Positions 11,222 to 21,003 of a stretch of DNA of 64,000 nucleotides are shown piece by piece. Under the pieces are notes generated by a model. It searched no databases, was not told where the DNA came from, and worked only from the letters and a program-made list of their open reading frames with translations. Source of the stretch: Aporrectodea caliginosa. Its lineage: Eukaryota > Annelida > Clitellata > Crassiclitellata > Lumbricidae. Position 1 is the stretch's first letter. Every line of letters begins with the position of its first letter. The stretch spans positions 1 to 64,000 of the forward strand of contig JACEVL010000676.1 in the NCBI GenBank assembly GCA_020284085.1. Direction: 5' to 3'. The position numbers and the translations under genes were made by a program.

Positions 11222-12208
11222 TTAATGTTCAAATGAGGAGTGGATATAGTCATTGAACACAAGCATAGAGGACTCTAGGTATGAAGTTTTTATTATCTTT
11301 GAGGGGCAGCTCAAACGGGTGCCGTCTGGGCCGAAGATTGTAGCGTCTTTCGGCCACAGGACGTGGAACTCGTTCTGGATCACTGCCCGCAGCAATCCGC
11401 CGTCCGCCCTGGTCGCCATCTCTTCAAAGGTTAGCGAATTCGTTGGAAGAAACCCCAGTCTCCTCATCCGGCGCAGCATACGCTCGAGTCTTTCCCTGTC
11501 CTCACCCAAGGCGTACCCGCACCATGCCGGTGCAGCGTACAGGAGACGTGCAACTGAAGTTGCTCTAGCGACCTCATGCAGCGCTTCTGGTGGTAGGCCA
11601 TGGGACCGCAGTATTCTCAGAGCGTATAAAGATCTTGAACAGGCACTCAGCAGCTCAGATACGTGCATGGTCGTTCGAAAATTATCCTGGATGGTGACTC
11701 CGAGGATGCGCATAGAGGTCACCCTCTCCACGTTGTGAATCAGGACCGGGGGCTCGATCTTTCCTCGTCGAACAATCAACATTTCACGCGACTTGCTGGA
11801 ATTTAAACGCAGATTGTTGCGCTCGGCCCAGAGCGTGATGTGCTCCAATTCCTCTCTGATGGTATTCCTCATTTTTTCTCCGACCAGCAGATAGGTGTCA
11901 TCGGCGTATTTGACCATTCTATTCTCTGAATGAATAGAATGAAGGTCCGAAACACCAACAAGGTAGGAGGATGGGCCAGCCCCCGAGCCCTGCACCACGC
12001 TCGCATTGATTTTACGCAATGTTGACAAACAGCCCCCGAACCTGGTGGCATGCTGTCGATCTGTTAGAAAATTAACCAACCAGTTGTATATGTGGTCGGG
12101 AATGTCGAGCTGTGAGAGTTTTTGAGCAAGGGTGGAGTGTCGGACGGAATCGAAGGCCTTGGAAAAGTCCAGGGAAATGAGCGTGACGTAGTTGTTTTGT
12201 CTGAGCAA
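11222..12208 (-). pseudogene. LINE RT fragment A, unit 2
   Basis: The second copy of fragment A, identical in translation to 9200-10234 over the aligned length. The upstream in-frame part is shorter because of the 3-bp deletion and a stop near 12210. It carries the same catalytic YADD and the same family C-terminus. Confidence 0.8.
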
Positions 12209-12239
12209 GTCTGTTGCTCAGACTTGCTCGTAGCAGTCT

Positions 12240-12920
12240 GTCCTCAGCGTCACACACCATCTCAGCAGCTACTCGTGAGTCCTCCTGGAGGTAGCCCGAT
12301 CTTCGCATTCGAGAAAGGAATCGCTCCAAACGGGCCCGATCGTCGGCTGCGGCATATCCCCACCACGCCGGGGTCGCGTACAGGAGCCTCGAGACCGTAG
12401 TCGCTCCAGCGACCATGTGGAGGGCCCGAGTAGGTAGACCGTGGGCCCTAAGCACTCTCAAGGCATAGAGAGATCCTGAGCATGACCCCAGAATTTCACT
12501 AACATGCGAGGATGCCCGAAGATCCTCAGTGATGGTAACTCCTAAGATGTTCAAGAAGGTCACTCGTTGTACTCCCGGAAGTGGCGGAGGTGGTTCAACG
12601 CAGCCGCGACGAACGACCAGCATCTCCCTCGATTTTGACTGGTTGAGCCGAAGATTGTTGTTGCAAGCCCAAGATGACACTCTCTCCATCTCATCGCCAA
12701 CAGTATGTCTCATTGAGGCTCCGATGAGTAGATATGTGTCATCGGCGTACTTTGCCATTTTGTTGGGCAGGTGTACCGGATGGAGGTCCGAAGCGTCGGC
12801 AATATATGACGACGGTCGAATTCCCGACCCCTGGACCACGCTCGCACTGATGGACCTAATCGCCGAAAGCCGACTCTGGAACTTTGTTACGTGTTTTCTA
12901 TCCTCTAAAAAATTAACCAC
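12240..12920 (-). pseudogene. LINE RT fragment B, unit 2
   Basis: The second copy of fragment B with single-residue differences (a G-to-R change after GSGI, and V-to-A in TEDLR). Its 5' side, at 12930-12960, runs directly into the polypyrimidine tract, whereas unit 1 runs into unit 2, so 12930 marks an edge of the duplicated segment. Confidence 0.75.
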
Positions 12921-12959
12921 CCAATTGTAAATGTGATCTGGAATGTCAAGGGTGGCTAT

Positions 12960-13788
12960 CTTTTTCGCGATGGTCTTCTTCTTCTTCTTCTTTCACTTTT
13001 TCTTCCTCTTCCTCTTCCTCTTCCTCTTTCCTCTTCCTCTTCCTCTTCCTCTTTCGTCTTCGTCTTCGTCTTCCTCTTCGTCTTCGTCTTCGTCTTTCGT
13101 CTTCTAAATCTTCGTCTTCGTCTTCGTCTTCGTCTTCTCCTCTTCCTCTTCCTCTTCCTCTTCTGTCTTCGTCTTCGTCTTCGTCTTCCTCTTCCTCTTC
13201 CTCTTCCTCTCCTCCTTTTCCTCCTCCTCCTCTCTTCCTCTTCCTCTTCATCTTCCACTTCCTCTTCGTCTTCCTCTTCGTCTTCGTCTTCGTCTTCGTC
13301 TTCCTCTTCCTCTTCCTCTTCCCTCTTCCTCTTCGTTCTCCTCCTCCTTCCTCCTCCTCCTCCTCCTCCTCCTCTTCCTCTTCGTCTTCGTCTTCGTCTT
13401 CCTCTTCGTCTTCCTCTTCCTCTTCCTCTTCCTCTTCCTCTTCCTCTTCCTCTTCCTCTTCCTCTTCCTCTTCTCTCTTCCTCTCCTCTCCCTCTCCCTC
13501 TCCCCTCTCCCTCTCGTCTCCCTCTCCCTCTGCCTCGCTTTCTTTCTCTTCCTCTGCCTCTGCTTTTCTTCCTCTTCCACTTCCACTTCGTCTTTCTTCT
13601 CTTCGTCTTCCTCTTCGTCTTCCTCTTCCTCTTCGTCTTCCTCTTCGTCTTCCTCTTCGTCTTCCTCTTCCTCTTCTTCCTCCTCTTCCTCTTCATCTTT
13701 CTCTTCCTCTTCCTCTTCCTCTTCCTCTTCTCTTCCTCTTCCTCTTCCTCCTCTTCTTCTTCTTCTTCTTCTTCTTCTTCTTCTTCTT

Positions 13789-13819
<31 letters not shown>

Positions 13820-14045
13820 ATCTTCTTCCTAATCTTCTTCCTTCCTCTTCCTCTTCCTCTTCCTCTTCCTCTCTCCTCTTCCTCTTCCTCTTCCTCTTCC
13901 TCTTCCTCTTCCTCTTCCTCCTCCTCCTCCTCCTCCTCCTCCTCCTCCTCCTCCTCTTCCTCTTCCTCTTCCTCTTCCTCTTCTCTCTTCTTCTTCTTCT
14001 TCTTCTTCTTCTTCTTCTTCTTCTTCTTCTTCTTCTTCTTCTTCA
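12960..14045. repeat. 1.1-kb homopyrimidine tract (TTC/CTC/CTTCCT)
   Basis: Almost pure C/T over about 1.1 kb, changing from cttcctcttc hexamers and cgtctt blocks to pure ctt and cct arrays. All six frames give long Ser/Leu/Phe or Lys/Arg/Glu runs that are not proteins. The mirror-like homopyrimidine strand is prone to triplex (H-DNA) formation and to assembly collapse. The composition matches, on the opposite strand, the tract at 48330-49575. Confidence 0.95.
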
Positions 14046-14372
14046 CATTGCATCGCGGTCATTGCTATCGCTTGTTGCTTACAACAGAAAACATTGCAAA
14101 TTATATGCACGTGGAACACAAGATGGTCGGCATGGATCATTTTTGACCCATAACGAACTTTGCGAGCGTGCCATGTAGCACACAGTAACCAATAATGGAA
14201 AATATTTTATGACATAAACTTGTTCTTGTTCCCTAACCCTTATTCTATTGCATTGTGGCCACACAGGTCTATAAAAATCTTATTAAAAGCTGGCCGCGTT
14301 TGGAGTTAGAACAGCCAACACCTAAAAAGGATGGATTGGGGATCACTTTGACCCATGACACTATTACTGCAA

Positions 14373-15125
14373 ATTGGTCTAGGACATATGCCCCGGGACA
14401 TTTCCCCGGACGTTTCCTCCCGAAGTTTGACTGATGAAAATAATTTTCTACTTTAAGTTGGATTAATGAAGGAAATTTTTTCCTTAAATAAAAGCTGGAT
14501 TGATGAAACATGTTGTATGCTCAAATAGAAGGTGGATTGATGAAAAGCATTCTATTCTTAAATAAAAGCTCGACTTTTAAAAAGAAATTCTTTGCTTAAA
14601 AAGAAATCGGATTTTTTAAATAAATTCATTGCTTAAATAGAAGTTGGATTGATAAAAGAACGTCTTTGCTGCAATAGAAGTTGGATTAATGACAGTTATC
14701 ATGGACAATAATTATTGTAGAGTTACCTGCTTACTGTCTGTCCGTCTGTCTATCTTTCGATATGTCTCTTCCTGTTCTTATGTCTGTCTGTATAATTATG
14801 TCTGCCTATATTCCCGTCCACACATGACCATACGACAGAACATCGATGCACAAAAGTGAGACAAACTAGTCGATTGGTTAGGGTGCACACCATAGACACC
14901 TTTAAAACGGTTTTGGTCGACGCTATAATGAGACATCGGGTATTAAAATAACGTGTATTTGACTTCCAAAAGCCTAACGCGATAGGCGCTTAATAAGTTC
15001 TCTTTCTCTCTTAGACACCTTAAAAACGGCGTCATCAGATGCTATATAAAATCAAGAATACGACAGGCGCTAGCTTGCATTCTAACCATACACGGGGGGA
15101 AATGTACGGGGTAATGTTTCGGATA
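14373..15125. mobile_element. Insertion inside piggyBac P2 copy, with minisatellite
   Basis: Relative to the P2 copy at 31998-33555, about 750 bp are extra here. The left edge is tctaggacatatgccccggg acatttccccgga and the right edge ggggggaaatgtacgggg, giving inverted GGACATTTCCCC-type ends. It contains the TTGGATTGATGAAA minisatellite (14429-14700) and tgtctgtc-rich sequence. The left phrase tctaggacata resembles the edge of the element at 1485. Confidence 0.55.
14429..14700. repeat. TTGGATTGATGAAA minisatellite, array 1
   Basis: About seven imperfect 35-40 bp units of the form aatagaagttggattgatga followed by aaannattytttgcttaa. The same family forms the arrays at 17330-18100, 18345-18705 (inverted) and 29390-29780. 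Confidence 0.85.
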
Positions 15126-15317
15126 CCGCTACAAATGCCTATTTTTATAGTGATATTTTATAATTATTAACCTTACATACAGTATATAATTATTATGATG
15201 TCATTGCAACGCTCGCGTTCTTCCCGCATTTGTGAACAGCTTTGTTTATTGTTTCACATGCAATTTATATCAAAACAGCTATAGGCTATCTGAGGGTTAT
15301 CGTCACCTGCACTAGAA

Positions 15318-15800
15318 TGAGTCGTCGTGTACAATATACAGCCCAACAAGCTCTTCGTTTTATTCAAGAAACTGGTGAGGACACTTTTGGCGAATCGAAA
15401 GACAATGATTGTGAGGCCTACATCTCAGATACCGATATACAAGACCCGCTTGTTGAAGAAGTAGCAGTTCGTCTGTTCCAAGTGTTGCAAAGGATCATGG
15501 TGGACAAGGCGAACCGTGAGCCATTCCAAATCCTGAAGTTCCTATCTCTAGAAGTGTGCGTGTATGTGGTCGAGGGGGTGCTCGTGGTCGAGGACGAGGT
15601 ATTGTTATAGAGGGTGTCGCTTATCACTTCAACATCGTGACAGCACAAATGAAGCAGGTACAGCTACCAGGGAAAAATCAAGGCACGGCACAGTCTGGAT
15701 TTTGATTTCACCCGATGATGCACCTGTAAGGCTAAGCAGTCAGAACATGCTCAGAGAAGTTTCAGGACCAGCGCCGTTTGAGACACAGCAAATTTAGAGG
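15318..15800 (+). pseudogene. piggyBac-like transposase N-terminal remnant (P2, copy 1)
   Basis: Starting MSRRVQYTAQQALRFIQE at 15318 and shifting frame near 15560, it reads an acidic, low-complexity N-terminal region and then VWILISPDDAPVRLSSQNML followed by REVSGPAPFETQQI. Apart from decay, this is the same protein as the minus-strand remnant at 32606-33152. The catalytic DDE domain is missing, so the element cannot supply transposase. Confidence 0.6.
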
Positions 15801-15988
15801 CAGCATAAATAAATTAAAAGTTTTATCATTCTGAAAGCCTATTACAATGACATCAGTAGGCTAAATCATCAGTTATTGCCAAGACTTTGAATTTTTTTTC
15901 GTTTCTATCAGTTAAACTGTATGGGTCGAAAGTTACCCATTCCGTCCTTTCAGTTGGTGGAGAAGAGAAGACTTTCTGGTGTTAATAT

Positions 15989-16080
15989 AAGTAAGTAAGT
16001 AAGTAAGTAAGTTGTTCTTTATTAAACGCAAGCAAACGCTCAGCGCTTTACAAAAAAAGTCAAATATAATTTATTTAACT
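15989..16080 (-). repeat. LINE/SINE 3' end with (TTAC)n tail
   Basis: An (aagt)n tract is followed by ttgttctttattaaacgc and agcgctttacaaaa. On the minus strand this reads as a conserved 3' end with a (TTAC)n tail, the arrangement also seen at 52148-52200 at the 3' end of an RT fragment. Confidence 0.6.
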
Positions 16081-16189
16081 AGAAACTAGAAAACAGATGT
16101 CTAACTGTACAACTGAATATACTGGTCGTCGAGATTACCGAAAAGTTCGGCCCCCCCCCTATGTTCAAAGACTTTGCATTCTGGCCAAG

Positions 16190-16720
16190 CAATCACTCGA
16201 CCCCATCGTATTTTGATCTCGCATGGGATCTTGGGGTTAGGCTTAATGATGTGGTCCGGGCCACCACTGTTAACCGAATGCTATAATATTGTCCCCAAGT
16301 GTGGTGGGGCTTCACCAGCAAACAAAAACGTGACTCTCTAAGTGCTGTGGCCCGTAACCTGGTACGCTTTGGCTTCATTCCAAAATCTTTCTCTACTGTT
16401 GATGAACCCTGTAAAAAGTCGACCAAGACGTTTTTAGAAATTTCTTAAGTAATCCTGGAAATATTCTCCATTACCTAATGTACTACCCCTGTCCTATTTT
16501 ACGAGTCACGATCTGCGCCCACGATCATATAGGCTATCCGTTGTTTTTTCTAGATTTGATTTCCTGGGATGCTGAACAGCTAGGCAATATTTTAGTTTAA
16601 TTATTATTTACTAACTTTTCTGCCACTATTTGATAACTTTGTATTTACAGCGCCGTGCTTTTGCCAGCGTTTAATAAAGAACACACTTATTTGGTTACTT
16701 ACTTGCTTACTTACTACTTG
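16190..16720 (+). pseudogene. LINE RT 3'-end remnant
   Basis: Across shifting frames on the plus strand this matches the C-terminus of the 52262-53410 element: a VVRATT-NRMLY phrase, a CGG-ASPANKN stretch where WWGFAGQCERN stands, an F-I-P segment and a terminal block. It then has tttaataaagaacacac and a ttacttacttgcttac tail near 16680-16740. It is a dead, 5'-truncated insertion. Confidence 0.55.
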
Positions 16721-16770
16721 CCTTGCTTGACTTGCCTTACGTACTTACTTAATACTTATTACCAATAAGC

Positions 16771-16870
16771 CACTGTTCGCTTTCTGACAGTGCCAGTCCC
16801 AAGCCTGGATAAAGGAGGAGGGCGACGCTAATGGTCTTTGTCACCACACAGCTAGTCGTTAAATAGGAAA
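16771..16870 (+). repeat. Dispersed repeat R1, copy 2
   Basis: The closest match to 2195-2300 in the window, from ccactgttcgctttctgac to agctagtcgttaaatagg. Same orientation. Confidence 0.75.
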
Positions 16871-17329
16871 TACACACACAGCCTTCAAATCTAAAACATT
16901 GAAACCGATCTGCGAGCATTACTCATGGACGGCTAAGAGTGATAACCTGCCCCACTCGACTTGTGGGGAACATCATTGAGTTTTCCTCTTAACCTTTTAA
17001 ACTTTTAACAACGAACACGATTTATATTTCGATGGTTATAAGCTGAATTGTGTTTTAATCGCTAGAGGACAGGAGCGCTGAACAGCAATTCATGATTAAA
17101 TCCACCATTTTGTTTTTTGGTTAAATCCATTTTCATTACATCAGCAAAGGACGATATTAGATTTTGCAAATTCTCTTCCTACGCCGGTATAATCATAATG
17201 TTGTCTTCATATTTTTCATATGTTTCTTATTTAGTATGTTTCCGGTTAAAGTGCATTTTAGCGTATTTAGCTCATGATGTTTACGGCCAAGTATTTTAGG
17301 GTATTTTATTATTTCTATTATGTAGGCCC

Positions 17330-18705
17330 TATCTGCGTAAATGGAAGCTGGATTGATATAAAATAATTATTTGTTGACATAGAAGTTGGATTGATGAAAC
17401 TAGTTATTTGCTAAAATAGAAGCTGGATTGGTAAACTGGTAGTTTAGTTTGGTCAAGTATTTTATATCGCCAAATTAAAATGGAAGCTGGATTGAGAAGA
17501 AATTGTTTCCCTAACTGGAAGTGGGACTGATGAAACCATTTCTATCTTTAAATTGAAGTTGGATTGATGTCAGTAATTTTTACCGTAAATAGAAGCTGGA
17601 TTGATGAAACTAAATTTTTGATGCAATAGAAGCTGAAATTATAAAAATAATTGCTTCCGTAAGTAGAAGCTGGACCCATGAGAATAGTTCTTTGTTTGAA
17701 TAAAAGTTCCATTGATGAAAAAAAATTGCTTAAATAGAATTTGGGTCATTTTTTTCAAGAAATGGAGGCTGGATTGATGAAAAAAAAATTGTTGATGAAA
17801 TGGAAGCAGGATTGATGTTAGTTATCATTGACATAAGTAGAGCACTTACTTACCAACGTCAAGGACGGCATTGAAGACATTCAACTAATTTACTAACCTT
17901 AACTACAGGATAACCGCTGGATTGATAAAAGAGCGTGTAGTTTAGCGTTGTAAAGGACTCCCAGTGCATGTGTTTCAGCGTTGGTTGTATACAAGTTGGA
18001 TTGACGAAAAGAATTTTTGCTAAATAGAAGTGGGATTGATAAAAATAATTTTACCTTAAATAGAAGTGGGATTGATGAAAGAATATTGCATAAATAGATT
18101 CATTACAGTTTTCATGAAAATCAGTGAAATAATAAAATATGCTAAAATACAACTCTACCTCCACCATCAATAAAATATGCTAAAATGTGCTTTTCACTAT
18201 CTTTGGTCGAACCCTTGTTGTGCGCCCTCATTGGTTGATTTAAATGACACATAGAGTTTAGTTACAGCGTCATTCTTAACCGTTCCTTGACGCTAATCAT
18301 CTACGTTATTGAGCGTCGTTGGTAAGTAAGAAGTCTACCAATGTCCATGCTAACTGCCATCAATCCAGCTTCCATTTAAGAAGAGTTTTTTCATCAATCA
18401 AACTTCTGTTTAAAGAAGAATTATTGTCAACAATCCAACTTTTCTCTAAGCAAGATTTTTCTCATCAATCCAACTTCTTTAGGCAAGAATTATTTTTGGC
18501 AATTCCACTTCTATGTAACCCAAAAAACTTAATCGATCAAGCTTCTATTGAAGCAATGACTGAGTTTAATCAATCCAGCTTCTATTTACGGAAACAATTA
18601 TTTCCATCAATGCAGCTTCTATATAAACAAAGAATTCGTTTAATCCAACTTCTATTTGTGCAAAGAATACTTTTCATCTATCAAACTTGCATAATTAGAA
18701 GCTAG
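17330..18705. mobile_element. Foldback structure built of TTGGATTGATGAAA minisatellite
   Basis: Direct units run from 17330 to about 18100 (aatagaagctggattgatga-type, 35-40 bp) and inverted units from 18345 to 18705 (catcaatccaacttctattt-type). Between them, cttacttaccaacgtcaagg (17850) is mirrored by a gtcgttggtaagtaag phrase (18317), extending the inverted symmetry. The arm and adjoining unique sequence at 17440-17915 recur at 29400-29862, so this is a dispersed element and not only a local satellite. No protein is encoded. Confidence 0.65.
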
Positions 18706-18729
18706 ATTTATGAAATAATTTTCTGCATT

Positions 18730-19929
18730 AAAATGGAATTTGATAGCAAGGCCTCAAATACAGTGGATGACAGCTGCCCCAATGAATGTCAAGTCAAACT
18801 GTCAAATAAAGTGATTCTCAATCTGTATCAAAACCAAACCCACAATGTTATTAGTGATGTGTGAATGAGGACCAATCTTGAAACACAACAAGGAGATGAA
18901 TAGTATTTACAATTTCAATACAATGATTGAGTAACTGCAGATTAGAAAGTATTAAACCAACCTAGTACACCGTGCAGGACCAAAAGCTCCAAACCTATGT
19001 TTGAAAAGATGGAAAGGACAGGAATGGTTTACAGCATCGAAACTCAAAGCAGCACACAATTTAATGAAAACAGAGGTTTTCACTTTTGCTTTATCCACAG
19101 AGCACATGATGTTGTTAATTCGATAATATTAGGGAACATGCAACATGCACTCACGCTTCTATGGAGTCGATTTTAAATGTGTAGCTTTATGCTATACACT
19201 TGATCTGTCACTTATAAAGCATAGACACAATGTCATCTTAAATCTTCATATAATTACGCAACATATATTTACATTTTACTCTAGTGTAGTGGTCCATATG
19301 GAACTGGCTTTGCAATCTACCTAGTCTGATGAAGAGAATTGGTCTTGCTTAATTATAAGATTTAAAAATTCAAATTTGCTCTGGGTAAAATATCTTTGTA
19401 TTCTTTTAACAGCAACTGTGCTTTCATTGACAGATTTAAAAACTTGATGTTTTGACGAGAAATCGAAGAAAATCAGCGAATGCTTAAAAGAAACTTAGTC
19501 AAACTGTGCAGCAAGTGTTGGTAGAAAACGGACGTTACCCAACTGGAAAATGACAAAAGACCTAATCTTCAGGATGATCAACAACGTTCTTTAAGGGCAT
19601 TGGATTATTTTTACTCAAAAGTCATAAATGAAAAGCAACCTTTGTGTCCCTTGGGAGTGAAAGAGGAATGAAAGTGGAAAAAGAGAAAAAAAAAAGTAAA
19701 AAGAACAGAGGTGAAGAACGAATCATGTATGAGAACTGTGTAAGAAATATTACAAGAATTGACGATCTAAAGTGCCATTGAAAAACTGGCTCTTGAGAGA
19801 AACCACAACATTTTTATAGTTTCACAAACGTACATGAATTCCAATTAGCTGTTTGTTTGTCCATGTGATAAAGCACACAGTGTAGAAACCATATAAGTTT
19901 GAATTTCGTCCCAAGGCTTTTTTGTGAAG
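18730..19929. other. AT-rich non-coding region upstream of zinc-finger gene
   Basis: No gene or repeat family is recognised in this 1.2 kb. It must hold the promoter and any 5' leader of the zinc-finger gene. A ttataaag motif at 19212 is a possible TATA-like site but is too far from the start codon to be tied to it without transcript data. Confidence 0.4.
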
Positions 19930-20649
19930 ATGAGTGACCAGAGTGGTAATTCTAAAACCATCAACAAAGATAAACCACACAAATGTCACCAATGCCACAA
20001 ATCATTTGCCTTTATGAGTCATTTAATTATCCATATACGAACCCACACTGGAGAGAAACCATACAATTGTCAACTATGTAAGAAGTCATTTGTAACCAAA
20101 AGTGCTTTGAAACAACACTCAAGAACGCACACTGGAGAGAAGCCACATAAGTGTGAAAAATGTCACAAGGCATTTGCTTCAAGGAGTAAACTATATCATC
20201 ATTCAGTGGTCCATGGTGGAGAAAGACTACATTTGAATGGTCATATAAGAAGCCACACTGGAGAGAAACCATACAAATGTAACCACTGTCAGAAATCTTA
20301 TCGACTTAATAGTCAGTTGAATCGCCATATGAGAACCCACACTGGAGAGACACCATACAAATGTCAACTGTGTAATAAATCATTTTCATGGAGTACTTCT
20401 TTGAGCATCCACATGAAAACCCACACAGGAGAAAAACCGTTTAAGTGCGAATCGTGTCACAAGGCTTTTGCACTAAAATGTCAATTGCGTATGCATTCAA
20501 AGCTCCACAGTGAAGAAAGACACATTTACAGATGTGAACTATGCCAAAAATCATTTTTCTCAAGTGGTAGTTTGAAAGTTCATGCAAAAATCACACTGGA
20601 GAGAAACCATGCGTATGTCACACATGTGTCAAAAAGCTTTTGCAAGTAA
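19930..20649 (+). CDS. C2H2 zinc-finger protein, upstream frame (6-7 fingers)
   Basis: The ATG at 19930 (A at -3) opens a short Ser/Lys-rich leader with no KRAB, BTB, SCAN or ZAD domain. Six complete C2H2 fingers (C-x2-C-x12-H-x3-H) follow, joined by HTGEKP-type linkers: HKCHQCHKSF, YNCQLCKKSF, HKCEKCHKAF, then after a partial finger (LHLNGHIRSH) YKCNHCQKSY, YKCQLCNKSF and FKCESCHKAF. A seventh finger (YRCELCQKSF) loses its second His because one base is missing near 20592, which ends the frame at 20649. Such proteins normally bind DNA as nuclear regulators. Fingers 4-7 are a near-identical copy of fingers at about 21650-21960, so the array grew by block duplication. Confidence 0.8.
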   Translation: MSDQSGNSKTINKDKPHKCHQCHKSFAFMSHLIIHIRTHTGEKPYNCQLCKKSFVTKSALKQHSRTHTGEKPHKCEKCHKAFASRSKLYHHSVVHGGERLHLNGHIRSHTGEKPYKCNHCQKSYRLNSQLNRHMRTHTGETPYKCQLCNKSFSWSTSLSIHMKTHTGEKPFKCESCHKAFALKCQLRMHSKLHSEERHIYRCELCQKSFFSSGSLKVHAKITLERNHAYVTHVSKSFCK

Positions 20650-21003
20650 TAGTCAGTTAAATCAGCATATGAAAAACCACACTGGGGATAAACAATACAT
20701 GTGCCACCAATGTCACAAAGCTTTTACATGTAATAGCGTTAAAAGTTGAATCGCCATATGAGAACACATACTGGAGAGAAACCATACAAATGCAAAAATC
20801 CAACGTATGTCAGAAAACGTTTATACAAAAGAGTTGTTTGAATATTCATATGAGAACACATACTGGAGTGAAACCATACCAGTGTGAAATATGTCTCAAG
20901 GCTTTTTCACAGAAGGGTCAACTGCATAGTCATTCATTCAAAAACACACACATATGGAGAGAAACCAGTTGAATCAGCATTTATGTGATAAACAATCATA
21001 TAC
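20592..21003 (+). pseudogene. Decayed zinc-finger block between the two intact frames
   Basis: Fragments of four or five fingers can be read only by changing frame at least four times: a missing base near 20592, extra bases after aatagcg at 20745, an insertion within aaatgcaaaaatccaac at 20798, and a broken linker near 20945. The sequence matches the intact block at about 21300-21540, so it is a duplicated stretch that has since decayed. Assembly error is unlikely to produce so many differences. Confidence 0.75.

Larger units (their letters stand above)
8893..12930. repeat. Two-unit direct tandem duplication, about 2.02 kb each
   Basis: Unit 1 (about 8893-10910) and unit 2 (about 10911-12930) are almost identical, offset 2022 bp in the first half and 2019 bp after a 3-bp deletion near 12219. 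Each starts with aatcactgttcaagcacg. Differences seen are the deletion, a few substitutions and a missing nucleotide triplet in the RT frame. Each unit contains two different RT fragments joined head to tail, so the duplication came after the two were joined. It is either a recent duplication or an assembly duplication. Confidence 0.9.
14117..15981 (+). mobile_element. Decayed piggyBac-family element (family P2), copy 1
   Basis: The right end reads actttctggtg next to TTAA (15982-15985). The left end CACAAGATGGTCGGC differs at three positions from the CACTAGAACGTCGGC terminus of the copy at 31998-33555, and its TTAA has decayed. Internal gggtcaaaaatgaccc-type palindromes lie near both ends, as in that copy. 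An unrelated segment (about 14373-15125) has inserted, and only the N-terminal part of a transposase frame survives. Confidence 0.75.

Noticed and set aside
12933..14140. Ser/Leu/Phe-rich and Glu/Arg/Lys-rich open frames up to 295 residues
   Set aside because: They are produced by the homopyrimidine tract on both strands. Likewise the frames at 48320-49708.
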